64,000 bases of DNA from Companilactobacillus allii. GTDB lineage: Bacteria; Bacillota; Bacilli; Lactobacillales; Lactobacillaceae. The stretch spans positions 1,602,053 to 1,666,052 of the forward strand of contig NZ_CP019323.1 of NCBI RefSeq assembly GCF_001971585.1. Direction: 5' to 3'. Below the pieces are notes generated by a model. The model did not search any database and had not been told where the DNA came from. It saw only the letters and a list, made by a program, of their open reading frames with translations. A program made the translations under genes and the position numbers. Below are positions 31,904 through 41,787 of the stretch, piece by piece (position 1 is the stretch's first letter; every line of letters begins with the position of its first letter).

Positions 31904-32471
31904 CAGCAATTTTAAAGTTGAGAAACGCTCAGAAGATGATAATTTCAATACGTTGTCAGGGTATGCAATTGTTTTTGACCAACCAAGTGAAAACTTAGGC
32001 GGATTCATTGAGTACGTTGATCGTTCAGCATTAGACAATGTGGATATGAGCAACGTACAACTACTTTATAATCACAATATGGATAACATTTTAGCAAGAG
32101 CGGATAGCAGCACTTTGTCACTTTCAGTAGATGACAGAGGGCTGTTTTTTAATGCTCAAATTCCTAACACCACGCTTGGCAATGATGTTGCTGAAAATGT
32201 TAGAAATGGTAATTTAAAAGGCTGTAGCTTTGGTTTCACTATAGATGGTGATGATTGGTCTGACTTAGATGAAGATACCGCTACAAGGCATATCACACAG
32301 ATTGGCGACCTATTTGAACTATCAATAACACCTATGCCTGCATATAAAGAAACATCAGTATCAAAGCGCTCTCTATCAGAGTTTGAGAGCAAGAAAAATA
32401 ATAAAGAAACGTCTAACAACATTAACGAGTTAGAACTATTAGAAATGGAGATAGATTTATATGAAAACTAA
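31866..32471 (+). CDS. Prohead protease (HK97/U35 family)
   Basis: 201 residues from ATG 31866, which has AAAGGAGGTGAT upstream; a frame opens earlier at 31854 inside that site. Motifs are LSGYAIVFDQPSENLGGFIE, VQLLYNHNMDNILARADS with the catalytic His, and GNLKGCSFGFTIDGDDW with the Ser of the protease. It matures the capsid by cutting the N-terminal delta domain of the major capsid protein encoded next. Confidence 0.93.
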   Translation: MTKKTMEQRAINDSNFKVEKRSEDDNFNTLSGYAIVFDQPSENLGGFIEYVDRSALDNVDMSNVQLLYNHNMDNILARADSSTLSLSVDDRGLFFNAQIPNTTLGNDVAENVRNGNLKGCSFGFTIDGDDWSDLDEDTATRHITQIGDLFELSITPMPAYKETSVSKRSLSEFESKKNNKETSNNINELELLEMEIDLYEN

Positions 32472-33687
32472 AGAAGAACTTCGTAAAGAAATTGACGAAG
32501 CTAAAGAATTTATTCGTTCAAACGATAATAAACAAGAAGATAAGGATAAAAAGGTCAATATTCTTAAGGATTTAGTTAGAAGCTTTAAACAAACACAAGA
32601 CTTAGAGAACTTGTCTAACGAACTAAAGGATGACGATGAGGATAAGGAGGACCGCTCTAAGAAGTTTCCGGAACAAGGTGCTAAGCGTTCTAAGGTAACT
32701 GAAGATAAGGACCCATTGAAAGAAATGCGTTCAGCTGTAAATAATTATCTACATTCAGGCGGTACAGTTCGTTCAGACAAACTTCAATTCACAGAAGGTA
32801 AAGACAAGGATCTAATTATTCCAAGTGAACTTACACGTGACGCACTAGATGGTATTAAGTCAGCCGATGTTAAACCAACTATTCCAACTGCAATTTCATA
32901 CATTCCTCAAGATGAAGTTAAAACAGTTGTTGATTTAGGAAAATTTGTAAATCACAAGTCTGTTGCTACTGCCACAGGTTCATATCCAATTCGTAAAAAG
33001 GCTACTGCTAAGTTAAACACAGTTGCTGAATTGGAAGAAAACCCTGAACTTGCTAAACCAAACTTTACAGATGTTAAGTTTGCTGTTGAAACAAGACGTG
33101 GAGCTGAACCAGTATCACAAGAATCAATTGATGATTCAGCCGTAGATTTGATTCCATTCTTAGTAAATGATGCTAACGAACAAAAGGTTAATACAACAAA
33201 TGCAGATATTGCAGCAATTTTTGAATCATTTGCACCGCTAACAATTAAGACACTCGATGACTTGAAACATATTAATAATATTGATTTGGACCAAGCCTAC
33301 AATCGTTCAATTGTTGCCACTGGTTCATTCTATCAATGGTTAGACACATTAAAAGATGGTAATGGTCGTTACTTGCTACAAACTGATGTTAAATCTGCTT
33401 CTGGCACATCTATTTTAGGTATCCCTGTATTTAAGATTGACGATAGTTCATTCGGTGCTAAGGGCGATGCACATGCATTTATCGGTGATTTAAACCGTGC
33501 TATTTTCTATGCTGATCGTGCTCAAATTACAGCTCGTTGGGTTGATGATCGTATTTATGGTCAATATCTACAAGTTGGTACTCGTTACGACATCGTTAAA
33601 GCAGATGAAAATGCTGGCTATTTCCTAACTGTGGATACTAAGACTGCTACTGCTGCTGATACATCAACCGTAACTGCTGGTAAGTAG
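32461..33687 (+). CDS. Major capsid protein (HK97 fold)
   Basis: 408 residues. The first 100 are a charged helical delta/scaffold domain (ELRKEIDEAKEFIRSND, LENLSNELKDDDEDKED), removed by the protease. The core shows VKPTIPTAISYIPQDEVKTV, PIRKKATAKLN, EPVSQESIDDSAVDLIPFLV, and GIPVFKIDDSSFGAKGDAHA. ATG 32461 overlaps the protease end by 11 bases. Confidence 0.96.
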   Translation: MKTKEELRKEIDEAKEFIRSNDNKQEDKDKKVNILKDLVRSFKQTQDLENLSNELKDDDEDKEDRSKKFPEQGAKRSKVTEDKDPLKEMRSAVNNYLHSGGTVRSDKLQFTEGKDKDLIIPSELTRDALDGIKSADVKPTIPTAISYIPQDEVKTVVDLGKFVNHKSVATATGSYPIRKKATAKLNTVAELEENPELAKPNFTDVKFAVETRRGAEPVSQESIDDSAVDLIPFLVNDANEQKVNTTNADIAAIFESFAPLTIKTLDDLKHINNIDLDQAYNRSIVATGSFYQWLDTLKDGNGRYLLQTDVKSASGTSILGIPVFKIDDSSFGAKGDAHAFIGDLNRAIFYADRAQITARWVDDRIYGQYLQVGTRYDIVKADENAGYFLTVDTKTATAADTSTVTAGK

Positions 33688-33689
33688 TC

Positions 33690-34046
33690 ATGGCTAGTTT
33701 ATTAGGTGATTTGAAGCTTAGTTTAAGGATTGATGCCGATGATACAGAAGACGACACGATTTTGAATCGTAATTTGACTGCTGCTGAAAATTATATTAAA
33801 GGCGCTGTTGGTAATGATGATGATTTGATGAAGGGATTTTATGATCTTGCAAATGTTAAAAGCTCTTATGAAATTGCTGTTATCGCCTTAGCTAGTTCAT
33901 ATTACACATTTAGGTCATCGGGAATTACTGGACGTGTAAACAATGTTGATATGAACAACGGTTCAATTATTGCTCAATTGCGAGGCAAGTATTTAAAAGA
34001 AAAGGAAAGACGTGAGGCTAATGGTTCAGAATATCAATCCCAGTAG
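33690..34046 (+). CDS. Head-tail connector (gp6-like)
   Basis: 118 residues with the gp6-like start SLLGDLKLSLRIDADDTEDD, then LTAAENYIKGAVG and a helical YEIAVIALASSYYTFRSS. Such proteins form a ring below the portal. Two bases separate it from the capsid gene; its 3' end overlaps the next gene. Confidence 0.9.
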   Translation: MASLLGDLKLSLRIDADDTEDDTILNRNLTAAENYIKGAVGNDDDLMKGFYDLANVKSSYEIAVIALASSYYTFRSSGITGRVNNVDMNNGSIIAQLRGKYLKEKERREANGSEYQSQ

Positions 34047-34374
34047 ATTGAAATATCGGGTTAGTTTAGGTAAAGCTGGATTTGTAGAAACTCCACAAGG
34101 AACTAATAGACCTGACTTTGAAGAAATAAGAAGTCTTTGGTGTGGTATTTATACGATGTCTATGACACAGCAAATAACATTATTGGGTTCACCAAATTCA
34201 TTTGATTTAGTTCTTATCATTAGACATCAATCTGATGGATTAAAAGACGTTAAATACGTACGTTTTAAGGACCAGTTGTATCAATTAGTTGGTAGTTCCC
34301 CGGACTTTGATGATTCACCACGTTCATTTGACTTAATAACTTTAAAAAAGGTAGATAAGATTGGAATTTCTTGA
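34021..34374 (+). CDS. Head closure protein (SPP1 gp16-like)
   Basis: 117 residues, mainly beta: RLKYRVSLGKAGFVETPQGT, FEEIRSLWCGIYTMSM, DLVLIIRHQSDGLKDVKYVR, YQLVGSSPDFDDSPRSFDLI. That layout and the second place after portal/capsid fit head-closure proteins. ATG 34021 with GTGAGG upstream is preferred over 34012. Confidence 0.85.
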   Translation: MVQNINPSRLKYRVSLGKAGFVETPQGTNRPDFEEIRSLWCGIYTMSMTQQITLLGSPNSFDLVLIIRHQSDGLKDVKYVRFKDQLYQLVGSSPDFDDSPRSFDLITLKKVDKIGIS

Positions 34375-34795
34375 TGGTTTAGAAAAGCTTGATAGCGAAT
34401 TGTCAAAACTCTCTCTCACTCCTAATCAAAAGAAACTAATGACTAAAGCTGGTGCCGAAGTTTATAAGGAAAGTCTTAGAAATAACTTGAACAATAGTCT
34501 ACATAAAGGTCCACATTCACGCAGGTCAAATATAAAGTTGGTAGATGATATCGGACTTAAATATAAGGCTGGTGATGGTGCAACTTATGTGGGCTTTAAA
34601 AATACAGCTGGTCATTATGGCTATTTAGCTAGATTTTTAAATGATGGTTATATGGCTCATGGTGGTAAGGGTGCCAGAGAGCACACCACTAAATATGTTA
34701 CGGGATTGCATTTTCAAGAACGAACGATCAATGAAACTAAGACTTTGATATTAGCAGCAGAAGTAAAAAAATATAAAGAGATGTTAGGAGACTAA
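34361..34795 (+). CDS. Tail component, HK97 gp10-like
   Basis: 144 residues: N-terminal helices (LDGLEKLDSELSKLSLTPNQ, LMTKAGAEVYKESLRNNL) and the HK97-gp10 block GHYGYLARFLNDGYMAHGGK, then FQERTINETKTLILAAE. It joins head and tail. The start is TTG 34361 with AAAGGT upstream, overlapping the previous gene by 14 bases. Confidence 0.88.
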   Translation: MEFLDGLEKLDSELSKLSLTPNQKKLMTKAGAEVYKESLRNNLNNSLHKGPHSRRSNIKLVDDIGLKYKAGDGATYVGFKNTAGHYGYLARFLNDGYMAHGGKGAREHTTKYVTGLHFQERTINETKTLILAAEVKKYKEMLGD

Positions 34796-34796
34796 C

Positions 34797-35162
34797 ATGA
34801 TTGCAAAGCAAGTTAAGGATATTTTGCTAAAACGAGCGGATGAGTTGAAAATTAACCCGTCCTATTTTTTTACCCAAAATATTCCCCAAGATTACACAGA
34901 AGTTGACGAAACAACGATTCTTATATCTGAGATTAACAGCATCTACTCAGGTCGAGCTAGTGATGTTTCTACCACTAAAGAAAGCAGGATAGAAATACAG
35001 ATTTTCTATCGTGGAGATACTAGCCCAGATATTACAGAATCAATAATTAATCAAGAATTAGAAAAAAATTGGTTCTATCAATACGACTCGTATCCGGACG
35101 TTGATCCAGATACGGGCTTTTTGACTAGAACCATGAAATACGAAAAAACGGAGGTCATTTAA
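34797..35162 (+). CDS. Tail completion protein (DUF806-like)
   Basis: 121 residues. The pattern KQVKDILLKRADELKINPSY, TTILISEINSIYSGRASDVS, SRIEIQIFYRGDTS and a final FLTRTMKYEKTEVI matches the DUF806/tail terminator place just before the major tail protein. It caps the tail tube at the head end. It follows the previous stop by one base. Confidence 0.82.
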   Translation: MIAKQVKDILLKRADELKINPSYFFTQNIPQDYTEVDETTILISEINSIYSGRASDVSTTKESRIEIQIFYRGDTSPDITESIINQELEKNWFYQYDSYPDVDPDTGFLTRTMKYEKTEVI

Positions 35163-35801
35163 ATGGCATTATCAGGTTTTGAATCAGCACGTATCGGTAT
35201 CTATACCGATAATACTGAAACAATTGACAAGGACAATATTTTTACAATTGAACCTAAAGAAAAGGGTTCAGTAGTTAGTGCAACAATTTCAAATTTATCA
35301 CCAACTATCACACCCATTTATGGGTCTGATCAAGAATGGAAAGCAGGTTCTAAGGGACATGGTGCTATTTCAGTAGCATTTATTGCCAATGCAATTCCAC
35401 AAGAGATCAGACAAAAGATTTTGGGAATGACAACTTTCGATGGTGGTATTTCGGGTATTGGTAAGAAAACAGAATCACCATATTGTGTTTTTGAAATGAT
35501 TTCACATGACGCAACAGATGAAAGCATGGGCGCTCATTTAGCTTTAGTTAAAGGAACATTCCACCTTACTACTGTTGCTCCAAAAACAAACACAAATACA
35601 ACTGTATATGATCAAGAGCAACTTACATTTAGTGCTACTGATCGTGATTCCGATGGTTTTGCATACTTTGAAGTTTTGGAAGACGAAAAAAATTACGATG
35701 CTAGCAAGTGGGAAACAAAAATTTTTGGTATGCCACTAACAACAAATGGTGCCACTCCTGCTCCAAGTACTTCAGGCACATCATCTGCTCAACAAGGATA
35801 G
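35163..35801 (+). CDS. Major tail tube protein
   Basis: 212 residues, phi13-type tail tube: ALSGFESARIGIYTDNTETI, IEPKEKGSVVSATISNLSPT, KGHGAISVAFIANAIPQEIR, CVFEMISHDATDESMGAHLA. The C-terminus is a Thr/Ser/Pro-rich tail that may be exposed. It starts immediately after the previous stop with GGAGGTCATT. Confidence 0.92.
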   Translation: MALSGFESARIGIYTDNTETIDKDNIFTIEPKEKGSVVSATISNLSPTITPIYGSDQEWKAGSKGHGAISVAFIANAIPQEIRQKILGMTTFDGGISGIGKKTESPYCVFEMISHDATDESMGAHLALVKGTFHLTTVAPKTNTNTTVYDQEQLTFSATDRDSDGFAYFEVLEDEKNYDASKWETKIFGMPLTTNGATPAPSTSGTSSAQQG

Positions 35802-35818
35802 AAGGGAAAGATTAATCA

Positions 35819-36232
35819 ATGTCTAAAGAATTCGTATACATCAATGCGTTCGGCCGTCGCTTTACGGTCAAGAAAAGTAACAAAAATTTGAGACTTTCTT
35901 ATGCGTATTACACAAATTTAAGTAATAAGAACAAAAACATGATGGCTGTAGCTGATGAAACAGACAACATTGAAACTAAAGATTTGGGGGAACGTGAAGT
36001 TGCTGAACAAATCATGAATAGTTTTGATACTGCTTCTAAAGCTGCATTAGATTTACAAAATGTTCCAGTTGATTTTATTAAGGAAATTTTGAAACTAAAT
36101 CCTAAACAAGTATCAATGCTTGACGACATGACTACATCGGAAACAGGTGCTTTGGCGGGTCGAATTGCTCACGGTGTCACTTCGGATGATGAGGATATTG
36201 ACCCAAAAAAACCACGCAAGAGGAACAAGTAG
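35819..36232 (+). CDS. Tail assembly chaperone gpG
   Basis: 137 residues: INAFGRRFTVKKSNKNLRLS, then EREVAEQIMNSFDTASKAAL, PVDFIKEILKLNPKQVSMLD. The acidic/basic tail ends PKKPRKRNK. Position between tail tube and tape measure marks it as gpG. Near its end, CCCAAAAAAACC (36202-36213) is a slippery site that allows a -1 shift into the next frame to make gpGT. Confidence 0.9.
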   Translation: MSKEFVYINAFGRRFTVKKSNKNLRLSYAYYTNLSNKNKNMMAVADETDNIETKDLGEREVAEQIMNSFDTASKAALDLQNVPVDFIKEILKLNPKQVSMLDDMTTSETGALAGRIAHGVTSDDEDIDPKKPRKRNK

Positions 36233-36456
36233 ATCCATTTACTGTTTATCAAGATTTTTTAAATTATGAAAAACAAATTATGCAAGAAACAGGTTGGGAC
36301 CTAGAAACAGTTGAATCCCAGCCATTTTTTGTACTTGCAGAAATTTTGGATGATAAACGTGAATCTAATAACCCTAATAATTCTGTTGGTCCAATGAGTT
36401 TGACTGACTTCATTAAAACGGGTGGTGTTTCTTCAATTTTAGAGAAAGGAGGTTAA
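36205..36456 (+). CDS. gpT extension made by -1 frameshift (gpGT)
   Basis: The -1 frame is open from the slippery run (36202-36211) to TAA 36454-36456 and encodes EEQVDPFTVYQDFLNYEKQI, ETGWDLETVESQPFFVLAEI, SLTDFIKTGGVSSILEKGG. It has no ribosome site of its own, and gpGT fusions occur at this exact place in siphophages; both chaperones coat the tape measure during tail assembly. In the zero frame, C-CCA-AAA and A-AAA-AAA heptamers are both present. Confidence 0.85.
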   Translation, partial: KKTTQEEQVDPFTVYQDFLNYEKQIMQETGWDLETVESQPFFVLAEILDDKRESNNPNNSVGPMSLTDFIKTGGVSSILEKGG

Positions 36457-36459
36457 TAA

Positions 36460-39400
36460 ATGGCAAGAGATATGGAACTAAATACAGGTATCCATATTGA
36501 TTCGATTCAAGCCGAAGGCTCTCTCCAGTCTCTAAGAAATCAAGTCAAAGCATTAACGTCTGAGTGGAAGATTAATGAGCAAGTCCAACGAGCTAATGGT
36601 GATTATCAATCAGCATATCAAGCAAAGACCGAAGGACTAGGGCGAGCTATTGAAGGACAGACTAATTATCTTAATCGATTAAAGTCTGAAATGAGCAACC
36701 TCGATAGAACTACTACAGAAGGTAGTCAAAAATTTAGTCAATATACTAATCAAGTTAATACAGCTACACGTCAATTAAATAACATGGTTATGCAACAAGA
36801 ACGTGCCAAATCTACTTTGGACTTGTATACGACTGGTATTAAAGAACAAAAGCAAGCAATGGAAAATGCTAAGAACGTTTCTCAATCACTTGTTGAACGT
36901 TATAAAGCTGAAGGCAAAGAGATTAAGGCATCAGCGACCGAAAGAACGGCACTGAAAACACGTATCCAAGAGCTTAATTCTTTATACTCAAAGGAATCAA
37001 GCGAGCTAGAACGTGTTAAAAAAGAATCTGGTGAAACATCTAAGGAATACGCTACACAGACTAAACGTGTTAATGAACTTGGTACTGAAATTGCTAAAAG
37101 CCGTACTCGCTATCGTGAGTTAGGCAGTGAACTTGGTGGAATGGGTACACATTTCACTGGTATTAGGCAAGCGGCTGCTACTTCTAAAACCGCTATTGGC
37201 AAAATGAATGGCAGTATAAAGAATAGCATTAGTCATATGAAGAATATGGCTATGACGGCAGGTATAGCGGGTGCAGCGGTTACGGCTATGTTTGTTAGTG
37301 GTGCTAAAAAATCTGTTGAACTTGAAAATAGTTACAAACAGATTACTAACTTAGCTGAAACTGGTGGCGAAAAGGTAGTGGAAGCTACTAAGAACGTATC
37401 CAGAATGCAGGAAGACGGTCAAAAGTATGCTTTAAAGTATGGTAAGTCACAACAAGAAATTGCAGATGGCTACGAAGACTTAATCAAGCGTGGATATGAC
37501 ACTAAACAAGCATTGGGTGCTATGAAGTCTGAATTACAAGCTTCTGTTGCTTCTGGTGATGATTTTAAAGACGTTGTTAAAGTCTCATCTCAAACGCTTG
37601 AAGCATTCGGTATGCGTACTAATTCCACAGCAGGAATGGTTAAGAATACTAAAATCGCTGTTAATGATTTAGCATATGCAGCCGATATGACAGCCACAGG
37701 ATTTAGTGACTTGGGTGTAGGTATGTCATATGTTGGTTCTACTGCTCATCAAGCTGGATTTAGTTTATCTGAAACTTCTAGTGCAATGGGAATTTTAAGT
37801 AACAACGGTCTCGAGGCGGATAAAGCCGGTACTGGATTACGTAAGGTGATTAACTCACTTGTTTCACCAACCAAGACAGGTGCTTCTGCACTTCAAGAAT
37901 TAGGATTAAGTACCAAGGATTTTACCGATAACAAAGGTAATATGAAGTCCATGACTGACATATTCAGTTTATTGCGTGACAAGATGCAAGGCATGGGCAA
38001 AAACAAGCAAACTGATATTTTCCATGATTTATTTGGTACAACAGGTCAACAAGCCGGTTTAATCTTGGCTGAAAATGCTAAACAGTTAGGTGAATTGAAC
38101 CAAAAGGTTGCTGATTCCGCAAAGAATGATTACGTTGGAAAGCTATCTAAAAAGAATAGTGAAACAGGTAAAGTTGCATTAGATAGATTAAAGCAATCCG
38201 TTAATGCTATTACCATGACAATTTCGAGTGCTGCATTGCCAGCCATTACAGAAATTGGTGATAAGTTAGCTAAAGCAGCAGGTACTAAAGAGTTTGGAAA
38301 TGCTGTAAAAGGTGTTGGTAAATGGGTTGGAAATCTAACTGATAAAGTAGCTGATTTCTTTACTTACTTAGGCAAACATTCCAATGATTTAAAGGGTATT
38401 ACAGGTTCGCTAGGAATAATTGTTAAAGATATAGCCGTTGGTGCTTGGGATACGTTTTATGGGATTATTAAGGGCATCGGTAAGGCATTTAATTTAGTTC
38501 ATACCAATGGTAAAAAAGCCGAAGACCCACTAAAAGTTTTAAACGAATTTGTAAGTGGCATTGCTAAGCATGAACAGGCTCTAAAAACTATTGGTGGTCT
38601 TCTTGTAACGATGTGGGCCGTTGATAAGATGGCTAACTTTACAGTTAAACTTGGTGATGTTGTTAAATCCTTAGATATTTTAAAGGGAAAACTTAAAAGC
38701 AATGAAATTCAACAAGCTGCCAGTGAAGCCGGCGAGAGTATCGGAGATAATGTTACCAAAGGTGTTGAATCAAAACTAGAAGATACTGCCACTGGTAATG
38801 GATTAACTACACTTGGTAAATCTATGATGGGGAAACTATCACTAGGTATGGGTGCTGTTCAAGTCGGATTTGATATTGTTGGTGCTATCAAGGCTAAGAA
38901 TCCAGAGGAACGAACCAAAAATGCTGGTGGTGCTATTGGTACATCACTTGGCTTAGGAATCGGTGCCGTTTTAGGTGGCCCAGTTGGTGCAATGATTGGT
39001 ACTGAACTTGGTGATCAAATTGGTAAAAGTGCAGCTCCTAGTATTGAAAATCTATTCAAAAATGGATCTTTTAATAGCAAAAACTCCTTAGCATATATGA
39101 AAGAGCAACGTGAAAACGCTAAGGAGAATTTAGCTAATACAAATAAAAAGGCTGATTTTGGTAATCTTTTTGAAAATAAATTTGATCAGAAAAAGGCCGA
39201 TGCAGATGCCGCTAAGAATTATGCTGAAGAAAAGGCTGTTTTTGATAAGTGGAATAAAAAAATTGAAGATTATAAAAAAGAAAAATCTAAATCTTCTAAG
39301 AATACATCCACTTCTAAAGCAATCGAAGATGTAGCTACGACACATGTATCTAAAACAGATATTAAGAACGTTAAAGCTATGGTGCCAGCTATTAAAGATT

Positions 39401-41787
39401 ACGAAAAAGCACTTTCAGGTTTAAAGAAGTTTTTAAAGAACAATAGTCCAGCCAAAGAACTTTCTAAAATTGATTCTAGTATTCAAGGCTCAACTAAAAA
39501 ATGGAGTAGCTTAGCTAAGCCTATCAGAGATATTGGAAATGCTTTTAAGACCTTAACTTCATTTAGTAAGTCTATGTCAAAAAAAGATCCCTTTGCTTCT
39601 TTAAATAAAGATTTACCAAAATTAGAAAAGACTCTTAAAAATTCAAAAATCTCGAAATATCTTAGTGATATGAATAAAGATTTAAAGAAAAATAAACTTT
39701 CATCCACACTAGATAGTATGACTAAAAGTATTAAAAAGGATACTAGTGAATGGAATAAATTTGATAAGCCTATCGAAAAAGTAAGTAAGTCCTTTAAAAC
39801 TTTAAATTCATTTTCTAAGTCTATGAAGAAAGATCCATTTGAAAGTTTTAATAAAGATTTAAAGAACTTAGAAGCCACGTTAAAGAAATCTAAACTTTCT
39901 AATTATTTAAATGATTTATACAAACAATTAAAGAAAGATAGACTTTACAATCAGTTTGATAAGATGTCTAAAAGTATTAAGGACAATACTAAGACGTGGA
40001 CTAAATTTGCTAAACCAATTAGAGACGTTCAAAAAGCTTTTCAAGAGCTTAACAAATTCACTAAATCCTATGGAAAGTCTGATCCTTTCTCAAAATTAAA
40101 CGATGATATTGTAAATCTTACTAAGACTTTAAATAGTAACAATATTGGTAAGCTTTTAAAGTCTCAAATAACTGAAGCTAATAAGGCAACCTCTAATGTT
40201 ACCTTTGATAAAGACTTCAAGACTGATACGGATAACATTGTGGACGCCCTAAAATCATTCAAGACTAACTTTGATAAGTCTTGGAAAGATGTGTGGGCTA
40301 ATACAGGTTCCGAGGAAAAGGACGGATTAGCCAAAGTTGTAAGTGATTACAGCTCTAAAATGAATGCCATTTCTAAGAAAGAAACTAGTTTTTCTAGCGA
40401 CTATTTAAAAAAATGGAGTTCATGGTTAAAATCTGTTACAAGTTCGTTTAAGACTGCTTTTAATTCGTTACCTGGTCTTGCAAGTAAATCATTAAGCAAG
40501 GTTATTTCAGAGGTTAACAAAGGTATTGGTGGAGTTAATTCAGTAATTACTGATTTTGGTGGTAAGTCATTAAACCTAGCAAAATATGCTGTTGGTACCG
40601 CTGGTACTCCTGGTGGTAATTTAGCTGTTGTCGGTGAGCAAGGATATGAGCTTGCTTATGACAAAGCTAATGGAATTTATCCAGTTGGTTTAAAAGGCGA
40701 AGAAGTTCGCTATTTGGGCACTGACACGGCAATCCTTCCACATCATTTATCAGAGCAGTTTATGGGAATGGTTGCCAATCTACCACACCATGCAAATGGT
40801 AAGGGAGATACAAATAAAGCTTCCGAAGATATGACTGATTATGTCTTTGAGCATTTAGACGAATTAAAAAAAGACCCAGTTCCATTTTTAAAGAAGCCTT
40901 ACTTTGAGAAGGCTAACTTTAGTGGAAATGAGTTTATTAATCGTTTCGGAAATGCTATTTCAAATGGTTTTCTAAAAGCTATTGCTGAACCATTTAAAAA
41001 GACATTGGCCGATATGGACTTTAGTGGAGCTGGCGGTGCTAGACCAGCCAAGTCTTATGGTCCAATGATTAAAGCTGCTGCTGCTTACATGCACCAGAAG
41101 ATAACTGATTTTAACGTTGATATGATTGAACGTATCATCGCTAATGAATCAGGTGGTGATCCCAATGTTACTAATAATTGGGACAGAAATGCGAAAGCTG
41201 GTACACCATCAACTGGTATCCTTCAATACATCCTACCTACATTCTTAAACTACGCTATGCCAGGACATACTAATATCCACAATCCTTTGGATCAGTTAAT
41301 TGCGTTATTCAACGATGCTACATGGCGTTCTGATATGGGTATGGGATATAACGGTAAGTATGGTGAATGGCGTGGTTCAGCTAGTGGACCTTCTGGTCCA
41401 AGACTAATGTATGATGGTGGTTTTATTAATAAGCCAACAAGTATTATTGGTGGAGAAGCTGGTCCCGAAGTTATGATTCCTTTGAACAATAAAATGAGAG
41501 CTGTTCAAATCTTACAACAAGCTAAGAACACAATTGGTGGTCCTGATGATTCTAATGTGACTGCATCGGTTGATACGGCCAGAGTTGAAAGCAATCAACA
41601 ACAACAATTGATGATGACACAAGTCATGGTTAAATTATTGAGCAAAATTGCTGATGGTTCAATGGCTTCTGACGTTTCAAACGGTGGTACATCATTAAAT
41701 GATATATCCAGCATGTTAGATAAAATTGGTTTATCTAATCGTAAGATGACTAAGTTCCAAGTTAAAGGAGGTACTGCACTTGCCTAA
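36460..41787 (+). CDS. Tape measure protein with lytic transglycosylase-like end
   Basis: 1775 residues; sets tail length and enters the cell envelope on infection. The N-terminal third is coiled-coil (LRNQVKALTSEWKINEQVQR), followed by the TMP core (QEIADGYEDLIKRGYDTKQA, AADMTATGFSDLGVGMSYVG, DIFHDLFGTTGQQAGLILAE) and a hydrophobic stretch near 830-860. About residues 1003-1240 hold three diverged repeats of about 83 residues, each with SI-K-W-x-x-x-KPI and KSM/SY-x-KDPF. Residues about 1530-1625 form an SLT-like domain (IERIIANESGGDPN, STGILQYILPTFLNYAMPGH). ATG 36460 follows AAAGGAGG. Confidence 0.95.
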   Translation: MARDMELNTGIHIDSIQAEGSLQSLRNQVKALTSEWKINEQVQRANGDYQSAYQAKTEGLGRAIEGQTNYLNRLKSEMSNLDRTTTEGSQKFSQYTNQVNTATRQLNNMVMQQERAKSTLDLYTTGIKEQKQAMENAKNVSQSLVERYKAEGKEIKASATERTALKTRIQELNSLYSKESSELERVKKESGETSKEYATQTKRVNELGTEIAKSRTRYRELGSELGGMGTHFTGIRQAAATSKTAIGKMNGSIKNSISHMKNMAMTAGIAGAAVTAMFVSGAKKSVELENSYKQITNLAETGGEKVVEATKNVSRMQEDGQKYALKYGKSQQEIADGYEDLIKRGYDTKQALGAMKSELQASVASGDDFKDVVKVSSQTLEAFGMRTNSTAGMVKNTKIAVNDLAYAADMTATGFSDLGVGMSYVGSTAHQAGFSLSETSSAMGILSNNGLEADKAGTGLRKVINSLVSPTKTGASALQELGLSTKDFTDNKGNMKSMTDIFSLLRDKMQGMGKNKQTDIFHDLFGTTGQQAGLILAENAKQLGELNQKVADSAKNDYVGKLSKKNSETGKVALDRLKQSVNAITMTISSAALPAITEIGDKLAKAAGTKEFGNAVKGVGKWVGNLTDKVADFFTYLGKHSNDLKGITGSLGIIVKDIAVGAWDTFYGIIKGIGKAFNLVHTNGKKAEDPLKVLNEFVSGIAKHEQALKTIGGLLVTMWAVDKMANFTVKLGDVVKSLDILKGKLKSNEIQQAASEAGESIGDNVTKGVESKLEDTATGNGLTTLGKSMMGKLSLGMGAVQVGFDIVGAIKAKNPEERTKNAGGAIGTSLGLGIGAVLGGPVGAMIGTELGDQIGKSAAPSIENLFKNGSFNSKNSLAYMKEQRENAKENLANTNKKADFGNLFENKFDQKKADADAAKNYAEEKAVFDKWNKKIEDYKKEKSKSSKNTSTSKAIEDVATTHVSKTDIKNVKAMVPAIKDYEKALSGLKKFLKNNSPAKELSKIDSSIQGSTKKWSSLAKPIRDIGNAFKTLTSFSKSMSKKDPFASLNKDLPKLEKTLKNSKISKYLSDMNKDLKKNKLSSTLDSMTKSIKKDTSEWNKFDKPIEKVSKSFKTLNSFSKSMKKDPFESFNKDLKNLEATLKKSKLSNYLNDLYKQLKKDRLYNQFDKMSKSIKDNTKTWTKFAKPIRDVQKAFQELNKFTKSYGKSDPFSKLNDDIVNLTKTLNSNNIGKLLKSQITEANKATSNVTFDKDFKTDTDNIVDALKSFKTNFDKSWKDVWANTGSEEKDGLAKVVSDYSSKMNAISKKETSFSSDYLKKWSSWLKSVTSSFKTAFNSLPGLASKSLSKVISEVNKGIGGVNSVITDFGGKSLNLAKYAVGTAGTPGGNLAVVGEQGYELAYDKANGIYPVGLKGEEVRYLGTDTAILPHHLSEQFMGMVANLPHHANGKGDTNKASEDMTDYVFEHLDELKKDPVPFLKKPYFEKANFSGNEFINRFGNAISNGFLKAIAEPFKKTLADMDFSGAGGARPAKSYGPMIKAAAAYMHQKITDFNVDMIERIIANESGGDPNVTNNWDRNAKAGTPSTGILQYILPTFLNYAMPGHTNIHNPLDQLIALFNDATWRSDMGMGYNGKYGEWRGSASGPSGPRLMYDGGFINKPTSIIGGEAGPEVMIPLNNKMRAVQILQQAKNTIGGPDDSNVTASVDTARVESNQQQQLMMTQVMVKLLSKIADGSMASDVSNGGTSLNDISSMLDKIGLSNRKMTKFQVKGGTALA

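Noticed and set aside
39483-39878. 131-codon minus-strand frame inside the tape measure gene
   Set aside because: It arises from the Lys/Ser-rich repeats read in reverse, without ribosome site or promoter.
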